Counted from the first letter of the stretch, positions 10,911-22,396 are shown. The stretch: DNA of 64,000 nucleotides from Platerodrilus igneus (GCA_036346225.1 JARFIW010000139.1:4836001-4900000), one strand, 5' to 3'. The notes: generated by a model not told the origin, from the sequence alone. Numbers and translations are program-made.

Positions 10911-10920
10911 AGAAAGACCT

Positions 10921-11745
10921 TACAGAAGGCATACAACCAATATAAACAAAAAAGAATTTATATCAAGTGATAGAAAGAACCTTTGGGTGGAGTATTGGAA
11001 AAGTACATGTAAAGGTAGAAGAACCAAGTCTTTGTCTGCAGCTAAACCGAGCGGACATGTTTAGCAGAGCCTCCGAGCTTCACTGTTACAAGTAAGTTTC
11101 TGTATAGGGATTTATATATTTTTGTTTTGTATAATTGTACTGTGCGGCATTAATTTTTCGAACCTGGTGTGTTGAAATAAACTCAAAAAAACAAACAAAT
11201 TTAATCGATTAAATAATAAATAAAGTGCGTTTTGCTTCCAATTTTAACTAAAATCCGTGTTTAACACCCAACAAAATTAAATTTCGCAAATTTAGCAAAA
11301 ACCATGTAAATCCAGTTAAAACTGCGTAAAACCTGCAAAAAAAATTTGTAAAATTTTCGTAGTTTACCTGTAATAAATTAACAGGCATAAAACCAAAACT
11401 TATGCCCTTTTAGAATTAAATAAATATCATAAAAAAGTAAATTCTGCATTAAAATTAAATAAAATAATATTATAATTTTCAAGTGCACGGTGCACTTAAA
11501 CATTCCTTAAATCGAGATTTCTTGTTTAAACTTTTGTTCAACCACCAGCTGAACAATCCATCAGTAAATCGTAAAATAGAACTTCGATATAATATTGGGT
11601 GCAAATAAACTAGCCGGTCTATCAAGAAGTTATTTTCAGTGCTGCATTCCATTAGCACTAATTATACCTGCTAATTATACGCGCCCTTTTGAATAGGTTT
11701 ATGTTGAACTATTGAAGGGGATTAACGCTTTAGTGAGCTAAGCAA
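10921..11745. other. Spacer without recognised gene
   Basis: A possible 3' end lies here (AATAAACTC then an A-rich run near 11170-11190). No protein or known repeat could be recognised. Confidence 0.4.
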
Positions 11746-12490
11746 ATGGGGTTGTGTGTCTTGTTGGTTTTTGTTCTTGTTGGTTGTTGGTTCTTGTTAC
11801 TCTTAGGAAGGCATCGAGTTCTAGGAATCATAGTGGTTTATCGAGACGATGAGCCGCTATCAAAGAAGAAGAGGGGCGACAGGACGGAGTCCGCTAGATC
11901 GGAGGCTGGCGGAGTTGACGGAAAGAGGTCAAAGGTTATGTTGAAGGACGTGATGTTAGAAACAGGAAGAGTCGGGATGTCAGAGACGGAACATGTGCCT
12001 ACGACGGTTGGTCCGAAGCTTTTTGTGGCTGTTGCTGCGTCAGAATTGCCCTCACCATCAAGACGAAAGTGGAAAACTTCGACTAGCAGTAATGGAAGCA
12101 TTGTTGCTAGCAACCTCGACGAGCTAGATCTCTTGATGTCTAGGGCGAAAAAAACGCACGCTGTCTTCAATGAGGGTGTCGGCGACTTCCACCACGATTG
12201 TCGTTGATGACAGAAAGGTGATTCGGTACGCTGCAGACAAGATGCGCGAAGTTGCAAATCAAGTGGTAAGTATGGTTAGAGGGATGAGGTTGTGTGTTGT
12301 GGATGTTGGGAGGTCAGAAGTTACATCGGAGGTCACGGTTGTCTCAAGAGAGATGGGGATGGGAAATCAGGCGGGGTTGAGAGGTCAAGCAGCATTGGTT
12401 CCAGGCAAGGCATCATACGCAGCAGTGGCAACGGGAGCTATGTCAGCCTTCGCGGTCCATGTTGACGCCAAGGTGGGCCAGAAAGAAGAC
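11746..12490 (+). pseudogene. R1/I-type non-LTR ORF1 (gag-like) fragment
   Basis: Two overlapping frames (11746-12207 and 12170-12490) form one broken protein. The N part has a basic patch (LSKKKRGDRTESARSE), a Ser-rich stretch, and LDELDLLMSRAKKTHAVF. The second frame has VIRYAADKMREVANQVVSMV and, near its end, GKASYAAVATGA. Helical 'RYAADK.REV' plus 'SYAAV' is the look of the gag-like ORF1 of R1/TRAS-type elements; the assignment is by pattern only. GC content is higher than the surroundings. A frame change falls at about 12170-12205. Confidence 0.45.
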
Positions 12491-12895
12491 GCAATAAATA
12501 CCCTCATTCCCAATAAATTCCAAATTCTAGAACTCATTACAAGTTTGTTAAAAAATGGTGTGAATTTTCAGTGGGATGTTTCGCAACAAGTTGCTTTTCA
12601 AGAAATAAAAAATCTCTTAACAAAGGCTCCATGTTTTTCGTTTTTTGAATATAATAAAAAAATTATAGTAAGTGCAGATTGCTCTCCCTATGGAATAGGA
12701 GGTGCACTTATGCCAGAAGAAAAGGGAGAAAGAGAATTAGTGGCTTATGGATCACAAACATCGACACCTACGGAAATACATTACGCTCAAATCGAAAAAA
12801 GCTTTGGCTTTAGCAAGGGCATGTTAGCATTTCCAAGAATATGTTATAGGTACTCCCATTATTCTGGAAACTAATCTGTTAATGCCTTTTTATAG
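12491..12895 (+). pseudogene. Ty3/Gypsy RNase H fragment
   Basis: The open frame ending at 12874 passes without a stop from the ORF1 fragment into Gypsy pol sequence. It reads LLKNGVNFQWDVSQQVAFQE, IKNLLTKAPCFSFFEYNKKI, then IIVSADCSPYGIGGALMPE and LVAYGSQTSTPTEIHYAQIE. This is the RT/RNase H connection, with the first RNase H Asp in SADCS. The second Asp region (LETN) is degenerate. RNase H removes the RNA template strand during reverse transcription. The join to the R1-like part looks accidental. Confidence 0.8.
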
Positions 12896-13425
12896 TTTAA
12901 TTTATTATACATATAAATTGCATATTAGTTGTAGAAATTATTAAGTACCGCCATGACTTGTACATAAGTAACCCCCATCATTCACGGTCCAATACGAACC
13001 AACCCGAACTTTAATTCCTTTTTGGTTCCTGCCGTAACGTTATAAAAGAGTCGTTCTCGAACTTTGTGCGCAACACGTCGCGTGTTACAGACGACCAGTC
13101 AAAACCTACGTTAAGGTAACAATTCGCCCAAGTGCGTGTCGTTTTTCGTTGTGAACAATAGCTAGCATCGGCATTAAAACATTAGTGCTTCACATCATTA
13201 TCAACCTATTTATACAGTCCACATTGAAAAATTCGAAGCTATCAACAGCAGATCTTTAGAAGCATACCAGCGTGATTGTAAGTATTAACCTGTGTAAGTT
13301 AATCTTTTAATCTGCACGGCATACTGTACATAATCATAAACCTCTTTTACAAATACTGCAATCAAAAAACTTACACAAACTCACTCCTAGACTTCAGAGA
13401 TTTAGAATTCGCCAATTGGTGGTAG
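12896..13425. other. Insertion in Gypsy pol, possible solo LTR
   Basis: Interrupts pol between RNase H and integrase. It holds a TATA-like box (GTTATAAAAGAGTC at about 13038-13051) with a GC-richer upstream block, and ends near GCCAATTGGTGGTAGCGG, which resembles an LTR end followed by a primer-binding-type sequence. No target duplication was confirmed. Confidence 0.3.
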
Positions 13426-14160
13426 CGGATGCGCTAAGTGTGCGCAAGAAAGGGTTAACATAAAAGAACAGTTTTTAAGAGAATATGCTCCTAGTAGGCC
13501 GTGGCAAGTCATTGCTGTAGACCTTTTCAAACACAAAGGCTGGTTTCTGATAGTAACTGATTAGTATTTGCGATTTATAAAAATAGTTCCTCTAACAAAA
13601 TTAACTGAGGACGTAATTATTAAATTCTTGCTCGTTTTGAAATTCCGGAAATTTGTCGCACAAACAATGGTCTGCAGTTTGAAAAGGGTTTTAAAAATTT
13701 TGTTAATAATTATAACTTTCATCATGTAAAAAGTAGTTCTTCCTTTTTGCAGTTGTATGGCGCTATAGAAGCAGCGGTTAAGGTAGCAAAAAATTTAATA
13801 AAAAGAACGAGGACATTAATTTGCCATTAACGACGTACAGAGCAACACCGTTAGAGTGCGAGTTTAGCCCTGCTGAACTCCTCATGAATAGAAAAATCAA
13901 AACTTAACTACCCATATTGCCAGAAAAGTTAAAGGAAATTATAAAAATTTAAAAATATATATTTAAAAGCCGAGGCAAAAAGAGAAAAGGCGATGAAAAC
14001 AAATTATAATACCAGATATTGAACCAAAGATCTAGGTGAATTAGAGATAGATACTCCTGTATGGGTAACCGATCTTAGAAATTATGGGTGTATAAACAGA
14101 AATGTGCTGAACCTAGATCATATATAGTAAAAACGTAGAAAGGTATATACAAGTGTAACA
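13426..14160 (+). pseudogene. Ty3/Gypsy integrase remnant
   Basis: Starts CAKCAQERVNIKEQFLREYA, the second Cys pair of the HHCC zinc domain. Then comes RPWQVIAVDLFKHKGWFLIV, with the first catalytic Asp and a TAG soon after. The second catalytic site reads CRTNNGLQFEKGF with Asn where Asp is required. The Glu region is AIEAAVKVAKNLIKK. Several frame changes follow. Integrase inserts the cDNA; this copy lacks a catalytic residue and is dead. Confidence 0.8.
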
Positions 14161-14165
14161 GGTGG

Positions 14166-14459
14166 ATGCTAATTGAAGCGCCTTTTCAGGAACAGATAAA
14201 ATTAGATAGACAGTATAATTTAAATTTTCAAAATACAATGAATGCGGACAATGAACAAAAGACAAAAAGTGTCAGTGAGAACTGTGTGCAAAATAGTTCT
14301 AATAATGTACTGTACAGAAGGAAATTGTTAAATAAATCTAGCAAATCCGCATACAGCCAGTCAGTAACGATTCAGATGCCCAAGTCAAAGTATCTATTAA
14401 ATCTAAAAGAATTATTAAAAAACCTGCCTGAATGTCCGAATATGCAGTGTAAGGATTAG
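14166..14459 (+). pseudogene. C-terminal end of Gypsy Pol
   Basis: This 97-residue open frame (MLIEAPFQEQIKLDRQYNLN...) follows degenerate sequence reading YIVKT then KCNRW in the same frame, the usual 'sYiV.t..g.yrRNR..l' tail of Gypsy integrase. It is therefore the pol tail and not a separate gene. The rest is Asn/Ser/Lys-rich and uninformative. Confidence 0.6.
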
Positions 14460-14527
14460 GTATAACTTTAGTTTTGTTTAGAGGATTTCAGGAAGCTTTA
14501 TGTACGTAGGTATTATTTAGTCTTCTC

Positions 14528-14760
14528 TAAAAAAGGGAGATGTTGTGTTAGTCGAGACACTTCTTGAATGAAGGTGCATGTAACTTAACCTGGCAATAAT
14601 GGGACAAGAACCACGTCACAGATTATTGACCTTTTACAGATGTGAAGGCTAGCGTTTCCCGCTTAATTGTTTTTCTTTGTGCATGCTTCAAATAAGTGGT
14701 TTTTTAATCAACCTAAAATTTTCTTCTGGTTAACCTAACTTTTTATTTCGATTCGTATTG
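14528..14760 (+). mobile_element. Polypurine tract and 3' LTR start of the Gypsy remnant
   Basis: AAAAAAGGGAGA at about 14529-14540 is a polypurine tract, followed at once by TGTTGTGTTAGTCGAGAC, a typical LTR start. The LTR's far end is not certain; it must end before the THAP pseudogene start at 14788. Confidence 0.5.
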
Positions 14761-14787
14761 TATTAGTTTTAGTGTTTAACAATAAAT

Positions 14788-15837
14788 ATGGACGGAAAGA
14801 ATAAAAAAGATGGCACATTTTGTGTTTTTAGAAGGGGTTCCATAAAATCTTCAAACAATATCTCTATGTTCTGATTCCCAATAACTGATCGAGTAAGGTG
14901 AGTACCTACACTGATTTACCATTAATATAGGATAATCTGTGCCTACAGCATAGCTCATCTTGGATAATCTGTGCTTTTAGTTGCTCATTGCATTATTTCT
15001 ACTTCCACAGGTGTGAGGAATGGTTAGCTACATGTAATCAGAACGATTTACTGGCAATGGATTCAGACAAGCTGTATAAAAATTATAAACTGTGCGAAAA
15101 ACATTTTCTAGAAAATATTTCTTGAAAAACCACTAAAGTTCGCAAAAGACTATTAAGGCAATTCCTGCTGTTTGATAAACAAGTACCGAATCAATTTGAA
15201 CATCAACCACAAAAAAAATAGTAATTCTATCTTGTAACAACAATTAATACTATAGAATATTCCAAAATATATTTCCGAAGGAAGTTACTGTCTTTTATGC
15301 GGATATATCTGTACCGTCAACATCAAGTAGTACGATTTTAATGACAGTGCTATTTTTTCGTAATTCTCATATACAACTTACATTACAAATTTTCATAGTC
15401 CCAGAAAATTTCAACCTAATTGGATTAATGACAAAAAAAGTTAAAGCAATTTAAAAATGTCTATTTTGTCTTTTATTAGCTAATTTCTTTAAAATGTACA
15501 ATCTACAATTTATGGCACCTTTAACTTGCCATAATTTTGTTATTATTAATCTGATTAGGTTGAAATCTTCTTGGTATAGATTTTTATGTTCCTTCCATTA
15601 AGGCAATCATTTGTTTTCAAATCACACTAGTTAAATAGTTGAAAATTAATCCTTTTTATCCATATGAGGTATACACAACTACAACAGTTTCTTATTTTTA
15701 GACAAAATATCTTACAGGGTTCCGCATTCTATTGAGTCACAAACATCAGCAACATTATCATCGGATACACCAAGTAAACAAAAAATTAGGGTACAAATAA
15801 AAGACTTAAGAACAAAATGTCAATCAAGCTCTTGTTA
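14788..15837 (+). pseudogene. THAP-domain protein pseudogene, truncated by RTE tail
   Basis: Exon 1 (14788-14897) begins MDGKNKKDGTFCVF, has an in-frame TGA, then FPITDRVR and a GTGAGT donor. Exon 2 (from 15011, after CCACAG) reads CEEWLATCNQNDLLAMDSDK, then YKLCEKHFLENIS and a TGA. The spacing FP...CEEW...LCEKHF is the C2CH zinc-binding THAP fold used by DNA-binding proteins and P-element-related transposases. The second zinc Cys of the start motif is replaced (CVFRRG). A further exon-like stretch after an acceptor at 15717 reads VPHSIESQTSATLSSDTPSK, then QKIRVQIKDLRTKC. It is cut off at 15838 by an RTE 3' tail. Multiple stops make it a pseudogene. Confidence 0.7.
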
Positions 15838-16004
15838 GAGCAGGTTTCTTTAGAAAGGTAGACCTAGATCAGACTATTGCACGCCGAAAGTGAAAGATGC
15901 AGACAGGGCATTTCAGGAAATGTGTAGGTTAGTTCAGAATAGGAAACAAAGAAGGTACTCGCCTAACCAGTTCCAGGACTGAAGACCTAATGATGATGAT
16001 GATG
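15838..16004 (+). mobile_element. RTE 3' tail fragment ending in (GAT)n
   Basis: Reads LDQTIARRK-like then FQEMCRLVQNRKQRRYSPNQ FQD, followed by CTGAAGACCTAATGATGATGATGATG. The same end occurs at 38159-38335, 38570-39046 and 60650-60724. This is a severely 5'-truncated RTE copy. Confidence 0.75.
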
Positions 16005-16449
16005 TATAGATTTTATTGATATATTTCTGAATTTTCTTTGTAAAATTATTTTTAATTTACCTTTTTGTTATTGTTTGTGTTAATTAGAAAGAAGTTCAAA
16101 CATGTTTATTATTATTATTATGAGAATTTACATTATACATGAATATGTATGATTTCAGGTAATACATGTTCGACGAACTTCAAAAGCTAGTCTAAGAATT
16201 CAATGTACGTGTGTGAATCTTTGGAATTTTAAAATTCTGAGTTGAGATTTCTATTCATTATAAAAAAGTAAACAAAAAGTGTATTACGAAAAATTTGTGC
16301 CTTTTACGAAAATGTTATGGGGGATTTAAAGTTCCGATATTTGTCAAAATTTATCAAAATATTTAATACAAAATACCTAATTTAATAGGAACGTTATTGT
16401 CATTTTTTTTCAAAATGGGATGCATTAATATATATTTATCGATGTAAAT
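16005..16449. other. AT-rich spacer
   Basis: Contains a short (TTA)n run near 16108-16122. Nothing else was recognised. Confidence 0.5.
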
Positions 16450-16855
16450 TCTAAGCTTCCTCACAAATTTTTGTTTCAAACGACCTATGTTTTGTTACAC
16501 TTATTCTTAGCAACATTTTACCAGTTTCACTCATTGTGTCAATTCGGCATACATAATGAGTAAAACTTGAAAATATTACCAGTATACGTAACAAAATAGA
16601 TGTATGAAATAAAAATTTGTGGGGAAGCTTAGAATTTTCGTCAAACAATATACATAATTTAAAACAAACACAATAGAAACTAGTATAGAGAAGTGCATCA
16701 TACATCTCTACAGGACGACCTAAAAGAATCATAACAGAAGCTAAAAAATCAGATATAGTATAAAAAGCATGTTCTAACAAAAATCTTTTTAAATTCATTT
16801 TAAACTGAAGAAAGGACAAATCTTTTATGCTAGCATCAAGCAAAAGGCACAACAA
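16450..16855 (-). pseudogene. Possible CR1-type RT C-terminal fragment
   Basis: The 134-residue minus-strand frame contains FKMNLKRFLLEHAFYTISDF L near its start. This matches the closing motif of CR1/Jockey-type polymerases (compare LYKKKLKSKLIEKSYYSVSE near 27520). The rest of the frame is hydrophobic and may be translated 3' sequence. No catalytic part is present, and a chance match is possible. Confidence 0.35.
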
Positions 16856-17109
16856 AAATAGTTATTCAAGACCATTTCAATTCTGTGTAGGTATACATAG
16901 GTATCTTTGAACATTTGATTTTAGACTTCGACACAGATTATCCACTGGTGGATAATCTGTGATTTCGATTCAGTATAAAAATAAACAAAATAGTGTGTAT
17001 CAAGAAAAGTTTCCATTTCGAATAGACCTGCACCTTGCCGAAGTTCTAGATTACTAGAACAGGTGAAATGGCTAGCGTGTTCTAAAGAGCTAAAGAGCCA
17101 AACTACAGG

Positions 17110-17431
17110 TCCAACCAAAGTAGTAGGGTCGTTAGTGAGGAACCAGACTAAGACAGGTCCCTGAAAGAGGGCAGCGGCTCCTTCGGTACTTAGATTGGCA
17201 GAGACCGTAGGGGTCGGTATGGCAGTCTAAGACACACTACCGCGATGTGGAAGGCAACGGGAAACCACCACATTACCTCCCAAGTACACAGTGTACCCAA
17301 ATTATAATAAAATGATGACATTTTCTGGGGTAAAAGATTCCGGAGTTAAAATAGTCCCCCATTCGGATCTCCGGGAGTAGACTACTTCGAGCGATGCGAT
17401 CAAAAAGTTAAAAATAAGAGGCAGGAACATT
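17110..17431 (+). mobile_element. RTE 5' untranslated region
   Basis: GC-richer than its surroundings, with GGAAGGCAACGGGAAACCACC and CCCCCATTCGGATCTCCGGG, both sequences I associate with the 5' leader of RTE elements. It lies directly upstream of the endonuclease. The left edge, near the block starting AGTAGGGTCGTTAGTGAGG, is approximate. Confidence 0.65.
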
Positions 17432-18183
17432 TTGCAAGTCGGAGCGTGGAATATTAGAAGTATGAAGCAAGTAGGTAAGCTAGAGAACCTAAAAATCGAA
17501 ATGAATAGGTTATCACTAGACATAGTAAAGATCAGCAAAGTTCGGTGGCCAGAGGCAGGGGATTTTTGGAGTGGAGACTTCAGGGTAATTCATACAGGAA
17601 GAGAGGAGAGAAATATGGGCGTGGGGATAGTTAGACAGAAAAAGATAAGATACTGTGTAGAAAATTACTTACAAAAGAACGTAAGAGTACTCATGTTTAG
17701 ATTAGAATCTAAACCGGTAAACACAGTAATAATACAAGTATACATGCCCACCTCTAACTACAGTGACGAAGAGATAGAAGCGATCTACAAAGATATCGAA
17801 GACATATTAAGATACGTAAAGGTCACGAAAATTTAATAATTACCGGGGATTTTGATGCAGTGGTAGATGAGGGTTGGGAAGGAGCAGTAGTAGGTTTATT
17901 TGGTTTAGGCATGAGAAACGACGGGGGAAATAGGCTGGTAGAATTTTGCGACAAGAAAAATTTAATCATCACAAACACATTATTTCAACATCATGCTAGA
18001 AGACGATATACGTGGAAGATGCCAGGAGATATAGGAAGATATCAAATAGATTACATTCTTGTTAGACAACGGTTTAGGAATCAAGTAAAAGACTGTAGAA
18101 GCTACCCAGAAGCAGATATCGACACTGGCCACAACATCGTAATTATGAAGGCCGCACTTAAATTTAAAAATTTGAAAAAATGA
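17432..18183 (+). pseudogene. RTE AP-type endonuclease domain
   Basis: Reads QVGAWNIRSMKQVGKLENLK, then LDIVKISKVRWPEAGDFWSG, the start of the exonuclease-endonuclease-phosphatase fold in the style of RTE/BovB proteins. A frame change near 17820 separates it from the continuation (17860-18183), which follows ITGDFDAVV and carries RYTWKMPGDIGRYQIDYILV and TGHNIVIM. The catalytic His motif (usually SDH) has become TGH, which would weaken activity. The domain nicks target DNA for primed reverse transcription. Confidence 0.85.
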
Positions 18184-18993
18184 AACGGAAAAAGCACTTG
18201 GACTTAGAGAAACTAAAAGATAAAGATATTCAAGAAAGATTTGAAAAAAAGTCAAATGAATTGCTCAAAGATAACAACAAAATATCTGATACTAAGGAAG
18301 TAGAAACAGAATGGAATAACATTAAATCCAGCCTAGACATGGCGGCCAGAGATGTTCTGGGGTATACACAAAAGGAAAATAAGAAACCATGGATAACAAA
18401 GGATAATCCTGAATTTAATAGAAGAAAGACGAAAATACAAAAATAAATCAGACGAAACAGAGATACAAAACCATAAATGGGAAATTATTCGAAAATGCAG
18501 GAAAGCTAAAGAACAATGGATTGATGAAAAGTGTAAAGAGGTACAAACAAAGATGGAAATAGGAAAGACAGACGAAGCATACAAATTAATTAGAATGAAT
18601 TTTAAGGATATAAAACCGTACAGCAAAAATATAAGGGACACACAAGGAAACGTCATCATAGAAAACGTAGAGAAAGTGAGTAGATGGGAAGAATATATAG
18701 GGAATTTATATGCAGGAGAGGAACTAACTGCATTAGAACAGGAATCAGACATTGAAAATGATGACTTGGGATATCCTATACTTAGAGACGAGTTTGAATT
18801 AGCATTAAAGAGTCTGAAAAATGGTAAGGCTCCTGGTACAGATAAGGTGCAAGCAGAAACTCTAAAAGCAGCTGGACAAGCAGTAACAGAACGTCTCTTT
18901 CAACTTGTAAGCTATATGTATGAGACAGGCAAGATACCCAAAGATTTCAAACGTAGCATCATATTAACTATACCAAAAAAAAGGCACGGATAG
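18180..18993 (+). pseudogene. RTE linker and RT fingers
   Basis: 18180-18446 reads EKLKDKDIQERFEKKSNELL and KENKKPWITKDNPEFN. After a frame change at about 18430 it continues KWEIIRKCRKAKEQWIDEKC, then 18553-18993 with LKSLKNGKAPGTDKVQAETL (RT motif 0/1) and FKRSIILTIPKK. A further frame change follows at about 18985. Confidence 0.8.
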
Positions 18994-19018
18994 ATGTGAA
19001 AATTTTCGAACAATAAGT

Positions 19019-19325
19019 TTGACAGCACACGTGTCAAAAATATTAACTAGAATTGTGCAAAGACGAATGGAAAAACGGGCGGAAGAAATACTAGGAGAAG
19101 ATCAATTTGGGTTTAGGCGAAACAGGGGAACACGGGAGGCTATTTTAGCTCTGAGAGTGATAATGGAGAAAACAATAGAAAAAGGGAAAAGCGTGTATAT
19201 AGGGTTTGTAGATCTGGAAAAAGCATTTGACAATGTAAAATGGAAAAAAATGTTTGAAATACTCAAAAAGATTGGAATGAGTTATAGGGATAGACGAATA
19301 GTACATAGCTTATACAAAGAGCAAA
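19019..19325 (+). pseudogene. RTE reverse transcriptase palm, first part
   Basis: Reads RMEKRAEEILGEDQFGFRRN RGTREAIL, then YIGFVDLEKAFDNVKW with the first catalytic Asp. The frame ends in MSYRDRRIVHSLYKEQ, where a CR1-clade element inserted. Translation beyond 19325 (NLQR) belongs to the insert. Confidence 0.85.
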
Positions 19326-19347
19326 ACTTACAAAGGTAACTTACAAA

Positions 19348-19389
19348 ATGGCCGACAGTGAAACAGCAGACAATTTGAGCTGCTCAAGT
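19348..19389 (+). pseudogene. 5' end of CR1 ORF1, cut off by insertion
   Basis: ATG at 19348 opens MADSETADNLSCSS. It leads to CTCAAG at 19383-19388, which matches the sequence just right of the opposite-strand element (TTAAGTGTTGCCC at 23356), where the zinc finger CCPKKSF begins. This is probably the native start of ORF1. A one-base frame difference remains between the two sides. Confidence 0.5.
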
Positions 19390-19390
19390 T

Positions 19391-19421
<31 letters not shown>

Positions 19422-19531
19422 TTGATAAATCCACGGACACAAGGTCCTTATACAAAATTAATAAAGAATAACAAAATAAAGGGCTATAAAATATAACTTA
19501 ATTATAAACTATAACAAAATGAATATAGGAC

Positions 19532-20834
19532 TCAGTACCTATGCAGTAATTTACGAATAATAGGTTTAAAGCAACTTAAGCGATCAGAATTTCGCACAGT
19601 CTCATCAAGAGAATTCCACTTCCTACGCAATCTAGGACAGGCAGAATAGAAAGCAAAATTAAATTTATGCGTTTGCTCCCGCAGTAAACGATGATGTCTA
19701 GTCGGATATGAATTAAGACTAAGGGCAAAATGCCCCACTGTAAATTCACAATTTAAGAAACCATTTAGAACCTTATAAACAAAGATAACATCAGAAATAT
19801 CATGCATTGATTTTATGGTGGGCAAATTAAATTTAGAAGCCACAGGACCATAATTATGATCAAATGGTAACATAGGAGATCCACTCTTGAATGCCAGATA
19901 TCTGAGTAACAAATGTTGAACTTTATCAAGTTTTACTGTATCACAAGCAGTATATGGCGTCCAAATAACAGAGGCATACATAAGAATAGGCATGACCAAA
20001 GCTCTATACAAAGAAATAACAGAGTTTGTAGATTTAAAGTCCTTAGTAGATCGTATAATAAAGCCTAGCATCCTAAGAGATCTAGCTATAACATAATCTA
20101 AATGCATATTAAAACTAAAATTGTATTGCAGAAAGATCCCAAGATCTTTTATAGAATTAGTGTTTTCTAAATCAATACCCAATATACTGTAATCGAAAGT
20201 AAGAGCAGAACGCCTAGTAAAGGACATAGTTTTACATTTCGCAATGTTTAACAACAAATCATTTTCGACTGACCATCTAACAACTTCATTAAGATCTGAC
20301 TGCAAATTAATACAGTCAGTGGTATTACTTATATTACAATATAACTTGAGATCATCCATATAAAAGGATTTTAGAGAATTTTACTACATTGCAGACATCA
20401 TTTATGAATAGTATGAACAAAAGCGGACCTAAATTTGAACCCTACGGAACCCCAGAAATAGCACGAATAGGACTTGATAAACACCCACCAATCTTCACTA
20501 CTTGAACCCTATTTTCTAAGTAAGATTTAAACCAAGAGAGAAATTCATTTCTAATACCAAAACAAAATAATTTGTGAATAAGAAGACCATGATTAACGGT
20601 ATCGAAAGCTTTGGCAAAATCTAGAAACAAAGCATCAACCTGTCCTTCCAATTCAAGAGACACACATATATTTGTGGTAAACTGAAGAGAGTTAGTCAGA
20701 GTAGATCTTCCAGCAATAAAACCATGTTGACTGCTATTAATCAAAGGATAAACTAGATTAGTTAATTTACTAACGATTATTGACTCAAAAAGCTTAGAGA
20801 AAGAGCCAAGCAGTGAAATAGGCCTATAATTCAA
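19532..20834 (-). pseudogene. Reverse transcriptase of the minus-strand element
   Basis: 20834-20442 reads NYRPISLLGSFSKLFESIIV, QHGFIAGRSTLTN, and ALFLDFAKAFDTVNHGLLIH with the first catalytic Asp, then GVP followed by a TAG where Gln is expected in GVPQGS. After it the frame changes, and 20359-19532 opens with YMDDLKLYCN, carrying the catalytic Asp pair. It runs through the thumb to FKPIIRKLLHRY. The enzyme copies its RNA at a nicked target. One nonsense change and frame breaks disable it. Confidence 0.9.
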
Positions 20835-21835
20835 ATATCTTGTCTATTGCCAGACTTAAAATCGGAGTAATATGCAAGTTTCCAAGAAGTAGGAAAGACA
20901 CCCAATTTGATAGATTTATTAAATAATACAAGAAGAGGCTTCTTCAATGAGGCAATACATTTCTTCAATAACCTAGTTGGTAATAAACCAGGACCTGTAC
21001 TGTCACTTTCATTCATACTCTTAATACAATAGTCAATATCTTCAGAACTAATCACAGGCACATCAAGTTCAGGACAACTATTCAGGAATGGAGCATTAAG
21101 ATTCGGCGTTACCCTATAAACAGAACTGAAACAATCAGAGAACAGCTGAGCAATCTCAGACTCAGTACGACCATAACAACTATTAAGTCGCATAACAGCT
21201 GGAAAACTAGTAGAACATCTTTTTTTATTGACAAATGACCAGAATGACTTAACATTACTTATAGAACTATTCTCAACCTTTAGTATAAAATCATTGTAAT
21301 TTAACCTAGACAGTCTTAGACATTTTGCTCTTAACATCTTAAATTCGATAAAGTCATGAAGTTTACCAGAGGTTTTCCAGCGCCTATGTGCAATCTTCTT
21401 AGATACTAAATATTTACAAAGTTCAGCAGAAAACCAACTTGGATAGGAAGAAATACGTCTAGTTTTCAAAGGCACATTTCGACTTATAATATTATGGACT
21501 AGATCTTCAAAGCAAGCAACATCTAAATTTACATCATTAGAATTTAAGAGAGAGTCCCAGTCAACATTATCAAATTCAAGACTTAATTTATCACAATCCG
21601 CATTGTAGAAATCAAAACTTTTAATTACGCTACGCAAATTAACAAAAGAGCCTGGCAAAATATCAATACCAAAGTAGCAAGGGACATGGTGAATATCAAC
21701 CGGTAATATATACTCATCAGAAGAAATTACACTGATTTTAGCCAAAGTAGTAAATAGTAAATCCAAAGAATATGGCTTATTATTAGGTAAAGGAAAGTAC
21801 TGCTTTAAACCAAAGGTATTCACCATATCACTCAC
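20831..21835 (-). pseudogene. Endonuclease end and linker of the minus-strand element
   Basis: The 334-residue frame starts in the endonuclease (KPYSLDLLFTT; the SDH-type end reads VDIHHVPCYFGI). It crosses the linker with RRISSYPSWFSAELCKYLVS and SFWSFVNKKR, then enters the RT fingers (DYCIKSMNESDSTGPGLLPT). It ends ...FKSGNRQDI. A one-base shift leads to the next frame, which starts NYRPISLL. Confidence 0.85.
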
Positions 21836-22396
21836 TACTTCAACGGCAGACGAGAACTAGGATTAAGATAACCTAAAATCTTGAACGAGCAATCCTCTTC
21901 ATTTGTCCATATGACCTGCGGCAAATTATAATCTCCCAGCAAGATAACAACCATTTCATCATTAGTAAAAGAATTAAGTAGAGACTCCAAAGCAGCAGAA
22001 TGAGACCGATATACTTGTATAGAGGACATCGGAGGTATATAGGCTGCTCCAATAATCAATTTCTTGAAATTTAGATTAATCTTTACAAAGACCTGCTCAC
22101 AGCAACTATCATCAACTTCACATAAAGCAGAAAGAAAAGATTTGCTTACAGCAACAAGCACACCTCCACCCCGCGTAAGGTTACTATGTTGAACAGACCT
22201 ATCAGTTCTATATAGCACATAATTATCCAGGCCAATTTCACTATCCAGTACAGCACTATCCAACCAGGTCTCGGTGAAAACTATAACATCAGGCGAAATA
22301 GTCAGCTGACTTAAATTTACTTGCAAAGACGAAACTTATTCTTCAGACTCCTACAGTTCTGATAATAGATGACTAGATTAGATTTATCAACATGAA
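21835..22396 (-). pseudogene. AP endonuclease of the minus-strand element
   Basis: From about 22390 the frame reads KSNLVIYYQNCRSLKNK, then a one-base shift near 22328, then LTISPDVIVFTETWLDSAVL with the catalytic Glu, RTDRSVQHSNLTRGGGVLVA, and VVILLGDYNLPQVIWTNEED with the GDYN motif. A second frame change near 21840 joins it to the next segment, which holds the end of the domain. Confidence 0.85.

Larger units (their letters stand above)
8282..10920 (-). mobile_element. Penelope-like element copy 1
   Basis: Reading the minus strand from about 10910 to 8282, the order is hammerhead-like motif, N-terminal region, reverse transcriptase, GIY-YIG endonuclease, hammerhead-like motif. That is the layout of a Penelope-like retroelement. 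The 5' end has an inverted partial duplication (10565-10830), a common Penelope feature. Several frame changes and stops show that this copy is dead. Confidence 0.85.

Noticed and set aside
11838..12257. 139-codon minus-strand frame
   Set aside because: Antisense of the R1-like ORF1 fragment, which has better motif support.
16921..17118. 65-codon minus-strand frame before the RTE
   Set aside because: No motif; overlaps the likely RTE 5' border and has no supporting signal.
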